Origin: Actinosynnema sp. ALI-1.44
GTDB lineage: Bacteria > Actinomycetota > Actinomycetes > Mycobacteriales > Pseudonocardiaceae
Direction of reading: 5' to 3'
Assembly (NCBI RefSeq): GCF_001984155.1
Contig: NZ_MTQO01000031.1
Coordinates: 95,628-159,627, forward strand
Length of the DNA: 64,000 nucleotides
Below the pieces are notes generated by a model. The model saw nothing but the letters and a program-made list of their open reading frames with translations. It ran no database searches and was not told where the DNA came from. Numbering within the stretch: position 1 is the stretch's first letter; the number at the start of each line of letters is the position of its first letter. Both the position numbers and the translations under genes were made by a program. Shown piece after piece: positions 42,620 to 51,842 of this stretch.

Positions 42620-42635
42620 CCTACTCGTCAGTAGG
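42620..42635. promoter_or_regulatory. CCTACT-N4-AGTAGG operator
   Basis: A perfect 6-bp dyad with spacer CGTC, 13 bases before the ATG of the acyl-CoA reductase gene. The minus-strand reading CTACTGACGAGT matches the elements at 16687 and 32105. Position and symmetry suit a TetR-type repressor. Confidence 0.55.
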
Positions 42636-42648
42636 TATCGTTCCCGTC

Positions 42649-44613
42649 ATGACCGGATACTTCGTGACGGGCGGTACCGGGTTCCTGGGCCGCAGGTTGA
42701 TCTCGCGGCTGCTCACCCGGCCTGACTGCACCGCGGTGCACGTACTGGTGCGCCCCGGTTCGATCGGCCGGTTCGAATCGCTCGCCCGGGCGTGGGATGC
42801 CGGGCGAGTCGTGCCGGTCACCGGCGATCTCACCGGTGACCTGCCGGACCGGCTGCCCGGAATCGATCACGTGGTGCACCTCGGCGCGATCTACGATTTC
42901 ACCGCGTCCGACGAAGCCAATCAGGTCACGAATGTCGCGGGCACCGCGAACGTGATCGATTTCGCCGCGCGGACCGGCGCGAAATGGCTGCACCACGTTT
43001 CGTCGGTTGCTGTCGCGGGCGATCACCGCGGGCGTTTCACCGAGCGTGATTTCGACCTCGGCCAGAACCTCCCATCTCCCTACCATGCGACGAAATTCGC
43101 GTCGGAGAAACTGGTCAGGGCGCAGACGGCGGTGCCGTGGCGCGTGTACCGGCCGTCCGCGGTGGTCGGCGACTCGCGGACCGGCGAGATGGACAAGATC
43201 GACGGCCCCTACTACTTCCTGCCCGCCATCACCCGGGCCGCCCGGCTGCCCGCGCGCCTGCCCCTGGTCGCCCCGCACCTCGGCTCCACCAACATCGTGC
43301 CGGTCGACTACGTGATCGACGCGATGATCCACCTGATGCACCAGGACGCCCCGTCCGGCGCCACCTACCACCTCGGCGCACCGCGCAACCAGACCCTCAC
43401 GCAGGTCTACAACGCCTTCGCCGGTCCAGCGGGCGCGCCCAAGATCGTCGCCAGCCCCAGGGTGCCCGGTCTGGTCAGGACCGGCCGGGTGACCGCCGCG
43501 GTGGCCGGCCGCGTGATCGAGCGGCTTCCCGGCGGCCGGGAGGCCCGCGACGCGGTGCTCACCGAACTCGGCATCCCACCGCAGGTCGTGCCGCACATGT
43601 CGTTGAACGCCAAGTTCTCCACGTCGGAAACGGTGTCCGCGTTGGCGGGCAGCGGGATCGAACTGCCACCGCTGGCGTCGTACGCGCCCAGGCTGCTGCG
43701 GTACTGGGCCGAGCACCTGGACCCGTACCGGGCGCGCCGCCGGGTCGACCGGTCGGATCCGTTGGCCGGACGGCGGATCCTGGTCACCGGCGCGTCGTCC
43801 GGGATCGGCCGCTCCACCGCCGTCGCGATCGCCGCACGCGGTGCCCAGGTGTTCCTGGTGGCCCGTCGCGCGGACGAGCTCGAGGCCGTGCGCGCGGAGA
43901 TCGTGTCGGCCGGTGGTTCGGCGTGGGCGTACCCCTGCGACCTGACCGACTCGGCCGCGGTGTCCGCCTTGGTCAAACAGATCCTCGCCGAGCACGAGTC
44001 CGTCGACATGCTCGTCAACAACGCGGGCCGATCGATCCGCCGCTCGGTGCACCTGTCGGTGGACCGCATGCACGACTTCGAGCGCACCATGGCGTTGAAC
44101 TACTACGCGCCGCTGCGCCTGACCCTCGCCCTGCTGCCGCACATGCGCGAACGCCGGTTCGGGCACGTGGTCACCGTGACCACGATGGGGCTGCAGAGCG
44201 ACACCCCGCGGTTCGCGGCGTACCTGGCGTCGAAGGCCGCCATCGAGGAGTTCGGCAGGGTCGCCGGCCGGGAGACGCTCGCCGACGGCATCACGTTCAG
44301 CTCGGTCCGGATGCCGCTCGTGCGCACCCCGATGATCTCCAAGGCCGCGTACCGCACGATGCCCGCGATGAGCCCGGACCGCGCCGCGCGGATGGTGATC
44401 AGCGCGCTGGTCAAGCGACAGGAAGTGGTGACCCGACCGGAAGGCGTGGCGATGGAACTGGCCAGGCTGGTCGCGCCGCGCACGTCCCGGCGGGTGGCGA
44501 ACATGCTGTACCGGATGATGCCGGAGACCGCGCCGGAAGCCCGGTCCCGGCCGCAGCCGCCGCTGGCATCGGTCGCCGCGACCCTCACACGGCTGGTCTG
44601 GCGCAAGCTCTGA
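42649..44613 (+). CDS. double-SDR acyl-CoA reductase (AcrA1-like)
   Basis: 654 residues with two fused short-chain dehydrogenase domains. The first (1-360) is an extended SDR with FVTGGTGFLGRRLISRL and the catalytic YHATK (Tyr, Lys), like the NAD-epimerase/FAR fold. The second (370-600) is a classical SDR with LVTGASSGIGRSTAVAIAARG, NNAGRSIRRS and YLASK. The size and two-domain order match the mycobacterial protein AcrA1, annotated as a multifunctional acyl-CoA reductase. It should reduce fatty acyl-CoA to the aldehyde or alcohol, for waxes or storage lipids. The P450 gene follows 69 bases later. Confidence 0.82.
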   Translation: MTGYFVTGGTGFLGRRLISRLLTRPDCTAVHVLVRPGSIGRFESLARAWDAGRVVPVTGDLTGDLPDRLPGIDHVVHLGAIYDFTASDEANQVTNVAGTANVIDFAARTGAKWLHHVSSVAVAGDHRGRFTERDFDLGQNLPSPYHATKFASEKLVRAQTAVPWRVYRPSAVVGDSRTGEMDKIDGPYYFLPAITRAARLPARLPLVAPHLGSTNIVPVDYVIDAMIHLMHQDAPSGATYHLGAPRNQTLTQVYNAFAGPAGAPKIVASPRVPGLVRTGRVTAAVAGRVIERLPGGREARDAVLTELGIPPQVVPHMSLNAKFSTSETVSALAGSGIELPPLASYAPRLLRYWAEHLDPYRARRRVDRSDPLAGRRILVTGASSGIGRSTAVAIAARGAQVFLVARRADELEAVRAEIVSAGGSAWAYPCDLTDSAAVSALVKQILAEHESVDMLVNNAGRSIRRSVHLSVDRMHDFERTMALNYYAPLRLTLALLPHMRERRFGHVVTVTTMGLQSDTPRFAAYLASKAAIEEFGRVAGRETLADGITFSSVRMPLVRTPMISKAAYRTMPAMSPDRAARMVISALVKRQEVVTRPEGVAMELARLVAPRTSRRVANMLYRMMPETAPEARSRPQPPLASVAATLTRLVWRKL

Positions 44614-44682
44614 CCAGCACGGTTTCAGCGCACCGGACCACGCTGAAACCCGGTTGATCCGCTGCGCGGGCACGCTCGCCGC

Positions 44683-45897
44683 ATGACCTCACCGACCGTC
44701 ACGCCATGGAACGCCAACCCCGCGCACTACTGGATGCACGGCCAACGACCGGACGAACCCGTCGAGTTCGACGAGCGGCTCGGCGGGTGGAACGTGACCG
44801 GGTACGCCGAGGCCCACCAGGTCCTCTCCGACCCGCAGACCTTCAACTCCGACGTCTCGCGGTTCTTCCCGACCTACGGCGACCCCGACGACAAGACCAC
44901 CAAGCTGTTGATGAGCGACAACCTGCTGACCATGGACGGAGTCGCGCACCGCGACCGGCGCAAGCTGGTCAGCAAGGTGTTCACGCCGAAGATCGTCGCC
45001 GACATGGAGCCGCGGATCGCCGAACTGGTCAACGACATCGTCGACGGGCTGGTCGACAAGCCCGCGTTCGACTTCGTCGAGGAAGTGGCGTACCCGCTGC
45101 CCGTGAGCGTGATCGCCGAGATGCTCGGGGTGCCGATCAGCGACCGCGACCTGTTCGTCTACTGGGCGGACCGGCTGTTCGAGAGCAAGACCATCTTCTA
45201 CGACACCGAGCCGGGTCAGGACGCGATGGCGGCGTCGCAGGCCGCGATCAAGGACTTCGAGCCGATGATCGGCTACCTCGCCGAGCACGTGGCCGAGCGC
45301 AGGAAGCAGCCGCGCGAGGACCTGCTGTCCATGATGGTCGCGTCCGACCTGTCCGACGACGAGGTGATCAGTTTCGGGATCCTGCTGCTCGTCGCCGGGC
45401 ACGTGACCACGACTCTGCTGCTCGGCAGCACGATCATGTGCCTCGACCGGTACCGGGACGCCGCGGCGGCCGTGCGCGCCGACCGGTCGCTCGTCCCGGC
45501 GGCCATCGAGGAGTCGCTGCGGCTGATCAGCCCGGTTCCCGCGGTGGTCCGCGGCACCACTGTGGACACCGAGATCGGCGGCCGTCCGGTCCCGGCCGAC
45601 CAGATGGTCGTCGTCGCGGTCGGCGCGGTCAACCGCGACCCGCGCCAGTTCCCGAACCCGGACACCTTCGACCTGACCAGGGATCCCAACCCGCACCTGG
45701 GTTTCGGGCGCGGTGCGCACTTCTGCCTCGGTGCGCCGCTCGCCCGGCTGGAAGGGCGCGTGGCGGTCAACGTCCTGCTGGACAGGCTCGGCGACCTGCG
45801 CACGGACCCCGCCGACCCGCCGGTGTTCCACCCGTCGATCGAGATGGGCGGCGCCCGCAAGCTACCGGTCAAGCAGTCGCAGCGCGACAACTCGTAG
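44683..45897 (+). CDS. cytochrome P450
   Basis: 404 residues, the standard size of soluble actinomycete P450s. I-helix oxygen-binding motif LVAGHVTTTLLL (AGHxTT, His where many have Asp/Glu), ExxR in the K-helix EESLRL, and heme loop FGRGAHFCLGAPLAR with the axial Cys. The N-terminal WNVTGYAEAHQVLSDPQTF is normal. No ferredoxin gene is adjacent, so its redox partner must be encoded elsewhere. Downstream of the double-SDR gene, possibly acting on the same lipid. The 3' end overlaps the convergent AfsR-like gene by 36 bases. Confidence 0.92.
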   Translation: MTSPTVTPWNANPAHYWMHGQRPDEPVEFDERLGGWNVTGYAEAHQVLSDPQTFNSDVSRFFPTYGDPDDKTTKLLMSDNLLTMDGVAHRDRRKLVSKVFTPKIVADMEPRIAELVNDIVDGLVDKPAFDFVEEVAYPLPVSVIAEMLGVPISDRDLFVYWADRLFESKTIFYDTEPGQDAMAASQAAIKDFEPMIGYLAEHVAERRKQPREDLLSMMVASDLSDDEVISFGILLLVAGHVTTTLLLGSTIMCLDRYRDAAAAVRADRSLVPAAIEESLRLISPVPAVVRGTTVDTEIGGRPVPADQMVVVAVGAVNRDPRQFPNPDTFDLTRDPNPHLGFGRGAHFCLGAPLARLEGRVAVNVLLDRLGDLRTDPADPPVFHPSIEMGGARKLPVKQSQRDNS

Positions 45898-48846
45898 CGC
45901 GTCGAGGCTCAGGGTGGCGTACTCCGCCGTCGCTTCGGCGTACGCCACCTTGTCGGCCCGCTCGGCAGCCGCGCGGGCCTTCGCGGGCGACATGGTCGGC
46001 TGGAACTCGCGAACGAACCGCAACCGCTCCGCCACGGCGATCATCCGCGCGGCCCGTGCCGGTGCGCGGTCGATCTCGGTCATCGCGACGGCCAGCAGCA
46101 ACGCGCCGGTGACCGAGGATTCACGCAGGAACGGCGAAGGACGGACCGTCGGGTGCCTCAACAGCCACGCCGCCCGGTCCGGCAAGCGCTTGGCCAGGTC
46201 CGCGACCAGATCGACGCGGCCGTGCTGGCTGTGCGCGACCACCACCGCGGCCTGGATCTGGCTCAGCAACGGATCCACCCCGGACGACGCCACCCGGTAT
46301 TCGGTGCCCTCCCGGGGATCGATCCGGGTGAGGGCACGCCGCCACAGCGCCAGCCCCTTCCCGACCTCGCCGCGGGCCAGCAGGATCTCGGCACGGACAC
46401 CGATCACGAACGAGCGCTCGGTTCCCCCGTAGTCAGGGCCGTCGTCACAGCTGTCGTCGAGGCCGTCGATCGACCTCAGCCACTGCCGTGCGCTGTCGAC
46501 GTCTCCGGCGTGCAGCTCGCACAGAATCATCGACAGCCGCACAGCGGCCACATCGTCCGGGAAGATGTCGAGAGCCGCAAGGAAATGCCGCCGCGCTTCA
46601 TCGGTTTCCCCGACCTGCAGGCAGAGTTCACCGACCCGGATCCGCGAAGCCAGCTGGGCCCACGGCACCGCGTCGGCGACCAGTTCCTGGGCCCGCCGGG
46701 CCAGGTCCAGCGCGGTGTGCGGGTCGAGGTCGCTTTCCTTGACGTAGCTGGCGACGAAGTTCGCGCCGGCGCGCACCAGCGGTTCCGGGCTGTCCGGTGT
46801 GGTCAGTACGGCACTCAACGCCCGGGGCAACGTGTCCGGCGGCGCGGGCGGCAGCCGGTTGAGAGCGACCAGGCTGCGCAACGCGCGCGGCCCCTGGATC
46901 ATCATCGTGGTGGTCGCGCACATGGTCACCGCCATCCGGGCCGCCTCAAGGTACTCCGGTTCCGGCCGGTACCGCACGAGCACCCTGGCGATCTCGTCGG
47001 CGTGCGCGGATGTCCTGCTGTAGTTGGACTTCAGCAGCCACATGCCGGTCAGCGCCGCCGCCGTGGCCGCGACCGTCGGACCATGGCCGCGCTCGATCCC
47101 GTACCGCAGTGCCCTGATCAGGTTGTCCTGCTCGGCGTCGACCCGGAACGCGGGCGCCACCGGGTCGGTGCCGAACACCTCGCCGTGGTGGGCGAGGCCG
47201 AAATCCCGGGCCCAGGCAAGGAAACCGTCGACATCCTGCTCGCGAACACCGTCGCACGCGGCGAACTCGCGGACCGTTTCGAGCATGTGGAACCGCACCC
47301 CGGTCGGCGCGTCGAGCACCTTGAGCAGGGACTGGTCGACCAGGTGCTCGAGGTGCGCGTCGACACCGACGTGTTCGGCTGCGGCGTACGTGAATCCGCC
47401 GGGGAACACCGACAGCGCCCGCATCGCGTGCCGTCCCGCGTCGTCGAGCAGGTTCCAGCTCCAGTCCACCACGGCGCGCAGGGTCCGGTGCCTGTCCGGT
47501 GTGTCCCTCGATGCGCTGCGCAGCAACGTGAAGCGGTCGTCGAGCCGGTCGGCGATCTCCCGGACGGACATGACCCGTGTTTTCGCCGCCGCGAGTTCGA
47601 TCGCCAACGGCAGCCCGTCCAGGTGGACGCACAGCTCCTCGACGACGTCGGCAGGCAGCTCGACACCGGGACGGGCGGCCGTGGCGCGCTGGCGGAACAG
47701 CTCGGTGGCCGTGGGCAGCGGCAGTTCGCCGAGCTGGTACACCGATTCCGACGACAGGCCGAGCGGCGCACGGCTGGTGGTCAGGATCCGGATGTCGCTG
47801 CCCGCCGAGATCAGCGAACGCGCGAGCGCCGCCGCCGTGTCGATGACGTGCTCGCAGTTGTCCAGCACCAGCAGCGCGTTCAGGCGCTGGTCGCCGAGAA
47901 CCGCGTCGACCTCGTTGCGGACGTCCTCGTCCGCCGTGACACCGGCGAGCGAAACGAAGTACACATCGCGTTCCACCGCCCTGGCCACCGCGTGCGCGAG
48001 CCTGGTCTTGCCCATCCCGCCGGGGCCGACGACCGACGTGATCCGCGACAACTTCACCAACGCCATGACCGCCGCGATGTCCTCGTCCCGGCCGAGCAAC
48101 GGGTTCGGCTCGTGCACCACATTGCGCCTGACCGCCTCGCCCCGCAGCAGCCACTGGTGCACGGCCCGCAGCGCGGCACCGGGATCCGCGCCGAGCTCGT
48201 CACGCAGTTCGCGCCGATACTGCTCGTACGTGGTCAGCGCACGGGCGGGCCCGGCCAACGCGGCCTGCCCCCGGAGCAGTTCGGCGAGCAGTTCCTCGTC
48301 TCGCGGGTGCTCCCGGGACAGTCGCTCCAGCGGGTCAGCCGCCTCGGCGTGGCGCCCCAGCCTCGCCAAGGCGAGCGCACGGGTCCGGACAAGCGAGCGA
48401 TGGGCCATGACGCGATCCAAGCGCAGCAACGACAACGGATCCGTGCCATCGCTCCCGTCACCGTCCCACAGGCCGAGCCCGGCTTCGACCTCGGCCAACG
48501 CCTGGTCGTACCGCGCTTCGGCCAGTGCCCGGGCCCCCTCAGCCGCGGCACTCCGGATCGCCTCGGCGTCGACCTCGTCGGCGGCGAGAGCGATCCGGTA
48601 CCCCGTCGGTGTGCTCGCCACGAAATCCGGGCCGAGCAGGCCCCGCAGCCGGGACACCAGGATGTGCAGCGCCTTGACGGGGTACTCAGGCTGCCCGTCC
48701 GGCCAGATCCCGTCGACGAGCGCGTCGACACCCGCGCCTCGGCGCAGGTCGGCTGCCAGCAACGCGAGCAGAGCCCGTAACCGCGGCGCGGTCACCTCCC
48801 GGCCCCGGTACGCCACCGTGGACAGCAGCGTCAGCTCGATCGGCAC
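45862..48846 (-). CDS. AfsR-like regulator: winged helix, BTAD and ATPase
   Basis: 994 residues. Residues 1-85 form an OmpR-type DNA-binding domain in SARP style (RLRALLALLAADLRRGAG, ILVSRLRGLLG). Residues 90-235 are a BTAD domain (MAHRSLVRTRALALARLGRH, ALTTYEQYRRELRDELGADP). An AAA/NB-ARC-like ATPase follows with Walker A GPGGMGKT at 274-281, ALLVLDNCEHV as Walker B and ILTTSRAPLGL as sensor. The rest is helical repeats. This group activates secondary or developmental genes; the target here is not evident, although the convergent P450 overlaps its end. Both domains are intact, unlike the SARP at the left edge. Confidence 0.88.
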   Translation of the reverse strand: MPIELTLLSTVAYRGREVTAPRLRALLALLAADLRRGAGVDALVDGIWPDGQPEYPVKALHILVSRLRGLLGPDFVASTPTGYRIALAADEVDAEAIRSAAAEGARALAEARYDQALAEVEAGLGLWDGDGSDGTDPLSLLRLDRVMAHRSLVRTRALALARLGRHAEAADPLERLSREHPRDEELLAELLRGQAALAGPARALTTYEQYRRELRDELGADPGAALRAVHQWLLRGEAVRRNVVHEPNPLLGRDEDIAAVMALVKLSRITSVVGPGGMGKTRLAHAVARAVERDVYFVSLAGVTADEDVRNEVDAVLGDQRLNALLVLDNCEHVIDTAAALARSLISAGSDIRILTTSRAPLGLSSESVYQLGELPLPTATELFRQRATAARPGVELPADVVEELCVHLDGLPLAIELAAAKTRVMSVREIADRLDDRFTLLRSASRDTPDRHRTLRAVVDWSWNLLDDAGRHAMRALSVFPGGFTYAAAEHVGVDAHLEHLVDQSLLKVLDAPTGVRFHMLETVREFAACDGVREQDVDGFLAWARDFGLAHHGEVFGTDPVAPAFRVDAEQDNLIRALRYGIERGHGPTVAATAAALTGMWLLKSNYSRTSAHADEIARVLVRYRPEPEYLEAARMAVTMCATTTMMIQGPRALRSLVALNRLPPAPPDTLPRALSAVLTTPDSPEPLVRAGANFVASYVKESDLDPHTALDLARRAQELVADAVPWAQLASRIRVGELCLQVGETDEARRHFLAALDIFPDDVAAVRLSMILCELHAGDVDSARQWLRSIDGLDDSCDDGPDYGGTERSFVIGVRAEILLARGEVGKGLALWRRALTRIDPREGTEYRVASSGVDPLLSQIQAAVVVAHSQHGRVDLVADLAKRLPDRAAWLLRHPTVRPSPFLRESSVTGALLLAVAMTEIDRAPARAARMIAVAERLRFVREFQPTMSPAKARAAAERADKVAYAEATAEYATLSLDALRVVALRLLDR

Positions 48847-48855
48847 AAAACAACA

Positions 48856-50364
48856 CTACTGACGACGCCGTTTCGCCGTACCGAAAAGACCACGGGTGAT
48901 CTCCCGGCCGATCACGGTGGCCGCCGACCGCAGGAACGACTTCACCGGCGCGCTCGACAGGACCTTCTCCCACGCTCCCGGCTCCTGCGTCTGCTGCTCG
49001 GGAGGCGGCGCCTGCTGCTCGGCCTCCGGCGGCGGAGCGGCGACCTTGGCCGTGAGGATCTCGTACGCGGACTCGCGGTCGATCGTCTCCACGTACTTGG
49101 CGTGCAGGTCGCTCGAGCTCGCGGCCTCGCGGATCGCGTCGACACCGATGGTGCCCATCAACGACCGCGGCGCACGCAGCCTCGTCCACGCGACCGGTGT
49201 CGGCGCACCGCGCTCACTGAGAACTGTGACGATCGCCTCCCCCGTGCCGAGGGACGTGAGCGCTTTGTCCAGTTCGTAGTGCTTGGTCGTCGGGTAGGTC
49301 TTCACCGTCTGCGACAGCGCCTGCTGGTCGTCCGGCGTGAAGGCGCGCAGAGCGTGCTGGATGCGGGCGCCGAGCTGCGACAGCACGGCGTTCGGGATGT
49401 CGGTGGGCAGCTGGGTGCAGAAGAACACCCCGACGCCCTTGGAGCGGATCAGCTTCACGGTCTGCTCGATCTGCTCGAGGAAGGCCTTCGAAGCCCCGCC
49501 GAACAGCAGGTGCGCCTCGTCGAGCACGAACACCAGCTTGGGTTTCTCCAGGTCACCGGCCTCGGGGAGCTCCTGGAAGAGCTCGGCGAGCAACCACATG
49601 AGGAACGTGGAGAACAGCGCGGGCTTGTTCTGCAGCTCGCCAACCTCCAGCAGCGAGACGACCCCCTCCCGCAGCAGGTCGGCCACCTGCAGCTCCGGCT
49701 CGCCGAAGAAGTCGTCCCCGCCCTGGGCCTCCAGGTTGGACAACGAGCGCAGGATCACACCCGCCGTGCTCGGCGAGACGCCGCCGAGCTCCTTGAGGTC
49801 GGCTTTGCCCTCGTCACTGGTCAGGTGCGAGATGACCGCACGCAGGTCCTTCGAGTCCAACAACGCCAGGCCACGCTTGTCGGCCCAGTGGAAGATCAGG
49901 CCGAGTGTCGACTCCTGCGTGTCGTTGAGCCCCAGCACCTTCGACAACAGGATCGGCCCGAAACTCGTGATCGTCGCCCGGATCGGCACACCGGGGCCAC
50001 CGGTCCCCAGGGACAACGACTGCACCTTGTAAGCCGTCGGCGTCCAGTCGTCCCCGGTCTCCTGAGCGCGCTTGGTGACCTTGTCGTCGGCCTCACCCGC
50101 ACGGGCGAGTCCGGACAGGTCACCCTTGATGTCGGCGAGAAGGACAGGAACACCCGCACCCGCGCACTGCTCGGCGATGAGCTGCAAGGTCTTCGTCTTG
50201 CCGGTACCGGTGGCACCGGCGACGAGACCATGCCGGTTCAACGTCGCCAACGGCAGCTTGACGACAGCGGACGCATCCACCTGGCCATCCACGACAACCG
50301 TGCCCAACTCGACCGCCTGGCCCTCGGTCACGTAGCCCGCGGCGATCTCCTGCGTCTTCTCCAC
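48856..50364 (-). CDS. HerA-like ATPase (DUF853/YjgR family)
   Basis: 502 residues. P-loop [20 protein letters not shown] near residue 45, Walker [21 protein letters not shown], and an arginine-finger-like [30 protein letters not shown], all characteristic of DUF853 proteins, which form hexameric rings related to HerA/FtsK. A Pro/Gln-rich linker ([20 protein letters not shown]) precedes the C-terminal [20 protein letters not shown] helix, the usual end of this family. Cellular role unresolved. Divergent from orn. Confidence 0.9.
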   Translation of the reverse strand: MEKTQEIAAGYVTEGQAVELGTVVVDGQVDASAVVKLPLATLNRHGLVAGATGTGKTKTLQLIAEQCAGAGVPVLLADIKGDLSGLARAGEADDKVTKRAQETGDDWTPTAYKVQSLSLGTGGPGVPIRATITSFGPILLSKVLGLNDTQESTLGLIFHWADKRGLALLDSKDLRAVISHLTSDEGKADLKELGGVSPSTAGVILRSLSNLEAQGGDDFFGEPELQVADLLREGVVSLLEVGELQNKPALFSTFLMWLLAELFQELPEAGDLEKPKLVFVLDEAHLLFGGASKAFLEQIEQTVKLIRSKGVGVFFCTQLPTDIPNAVLSQLGARIQHALRAFTPDDQQALSQTVKTYPTTKHYELDKALTSLGTGEAIVTVLSERGAPTPVAWTRLRAPRSLMGTIGVDAIREAASSSDLHAKYVETIDRESAYEILTAKVAAPPPEAEQQAPPPEQQTQEPGAWEKVLSSAPVKSFLRSAATVIGREITRGLFGTAKRRRQ

Positions 50365-50441
50365 GGGGAGAACTTAAATCCGGGACACGCACGTCGCAGC
50401 TCGAAGGCCCAGAGCCGACCCCGGAGGATAGGGTTGAGCAG

Positions 50442-51047
50442 GTGAGTGACCATCTGGTGTGGATCGACTGCGAGATGACCGGGCTCGATCTGCAGAACGA
50501 CGCACTGATCGAGATCGCCGCGTTGGTGACCGACGCCGAGCTGAACATCCTCGGCGAAGGAGTGGACGTGGTGATCCACACAGGAGACGACCACCTGGCG
50601 AACATGCCCGACGTGGTCAGGGAGATGCACGCCAAATCGGGGCTCACCGAAGAAGTGCGCCGCTCGACGGTGACGCTGGCCGACGCGGAGAAGATGGTCC
50701 TCGACTACGTGAAAGCCCACGTCCCGGAAGCCCGCAGCGCACCACTGGCGGGCAACTCGATAGCGACCGACCGAGGCTTCATCGCCAGGGACATGAAAGC
50801 CCTGGACGGGCACCTGCACTACCGGATGGTGGACGTCTCGTCGATCAAGGAGCTGTGCAGGCGCTGGTACCCGAGGATCTACTACGCACAGCCGGGCAAA
50901 GGCCTCGCCCACCGAGCGCTCGCGGACATCAAGGAATCGATCAAAGAGCTCGCGTACTACCGCAGCACAGCCTTCGTCCCCCAGCCAGGCCCCACGAGCG
51001 AGGAAGCCCGCGCAGCGGCGGAACGAGTGCTCAACCCCGACACCTGA
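50442..51047 (+). CDS. orn: oligoribonuclease
   Basis: 201 residues, a DEDDh 3'-5' exoribonuclease. Exo I is [10 protein letters not shown] (Asp9, Glu11), Exo [14 protein letters not shown] and Exo [15 protein letters not shown] (catalytic His, Asp). Length and C-terminus are normal for Orn. It degrades 2-5 nucleotide RNAs and pGpG in the cytoplasm, an essential housekeeping role. GTG start just after an AGCAG stretch. tRNA-His lies 69 bases downstream, an order often seen in actinomycetes. Confidence 0.95.
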   Translation: MSDHLVWIDCEMTGLDLQNDALIEIAALVTDAELNILGEGVDVVIHTGDDHLANMPDVVREMHAKSGLTEEVRRSTVTLADAEKMVLDYVKAHVPEARSAPLAGNSIATDRGFIARDMKALDGHLHYRMVDVSSIKELCRRWYPRIYYAQPGKGLAHRALADIKESIKELAYYRSTAFVPQPGPTSEEARAAAERVLNPDT

Positions 51048-51115
51048 CCCGAATTTCAGCTGCCAAGAACCCCGCGCTAAGCTAACGTCACACCAAGCAC
51101 CAGCAAGGTGACATG

Positions 51116-51188
51116 GTGGGTGTAGCTCAGTTGGTAGAGCACCTGGTTGTGGTCCAGGAAGTCGCGGGTTCAAGTCCCGTCACTCACC
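51116..51188 (+). tRNA. tRNA-His (GTG anticodon)
   Basis: Full cloverleaf: acceptor GTGGGTG pairs with CACTCAC (one G-T), D-arm GCTCAGTTGGTAGAGC, anticodon stem CCTGG/CCAGG with loop TTGTGGT giving anticodon GTG, and T-arm GCGGG/CCCGT around TTCAAGT. G at 51115 and C at 51188 give the G-1:C73 pair typical of tRNA-His. No CCA is encoded. Confidence 0.95.
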
Positions 51189-51842
51189 CTCGTTGGGGCG
51201 TCCCGTGGTCGGTTGCTTCGCAACCTTCCCTGGGGCGCTTCGGGCTTTATTTTGGGGGGCCGAGCCCCCCAAGCCCCCCACGGTGCGAGCTCCTCTCGAC
51301 CCAGCGCTGGGCACGCCACACTTCGACCAGCGTGCGGCTTCGCCGCTTGGAGCGCCGGAGGCGCTCCTCAGCCAGCTCTCGCGCAACCGCAGACCATCGC
51401 AACAGCTCGCGCGCAAGTGCAGAGGACGGCCACGCGCCAGCGCAGAGCAACCCGCAACAGCTCGCGCGCAAGCGCAGAGTGGTGCTTCGGGGGTGTCTCC
51501 TGCCCGTCGGCCTGGGCGAAGCCAACCACGGGCTGTCAAGAGGTCGGCCTGCACAAAGAGCCCCGGCGATAGCGGTACCGATCCTCTTGATAGACCGTGG
51601 TTCCCTGGGGCAGGTCGACGGGCAGGAGACGCCCGCGCCCTGAAACCCCGGGTCATAAAAACATGCGCCGGGAAGAACACGACGCGAAGACCTCCTGCCC
51701 CGAGGTCTGCTCCCGGCGAGGGACCATCTTCTCACCCCCGCAGAACCCCGAGCCTCGGTCAGGCAGCACCCAAACAGTGCATGCCAAAAGACGACCCCAA
51801 AGAAAAAGCCCCGAGCCGAAACCCGGGGCGAAAGCTGAAGGG
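51189..51842. other. 654-base structured noncoding region downstream of tRNA-His
   Basis: No credible gene, but dense secondary structure. Small hairpins: GGTTGCTTCGCAACC (about 51210), GGGGGGC-CGA-GCCCCCC (51254-51271), GCGGCTTCGCCGC (about 51334) and GGAGCGCC-GGA-GGCGCTCC (51350-51368). A direct repeat GCAACAGCTCGCGCGCAAG occurs near 51398 and 51458, with partial copies (CTCGCGCAACCGCAGA) between. The sequence after 51500 lacks these and ends in the L,D-transpeptidase terminator. Candidates: processed tRNA trailer, an unannotated structured RNA, or a degenerate repeat element. Confidence 0.55.
51803..51829 (-). terminator. intrinsic terminator of the L,D-transpeptidase gene
   Basis: On the minus strand a GCCCCG/CGGGGC stem (51824-51829 with 51808-51813) with a 10-base loop is followed by a T-run (51807-51803), 14 bases after the stop. 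A textbook terminator, unusual for such GC-rich DNA. Confidence 0.75.

Noticed and set aside
46153..48780. 875-residue plus-strand frame opposite the AfsR-like gene
   Set aside because: Antisense shadow; low-complexity composition and no motifs, while the minus-strand protein has BTAD and Walker motifs.
51398..51480. CRISPR-like look of the GCAACAGCTCGCGCGCAAG direct repeats
   Set aside because: Only two good copies, irregular spacing and no cas genes; not a CRISPR array.
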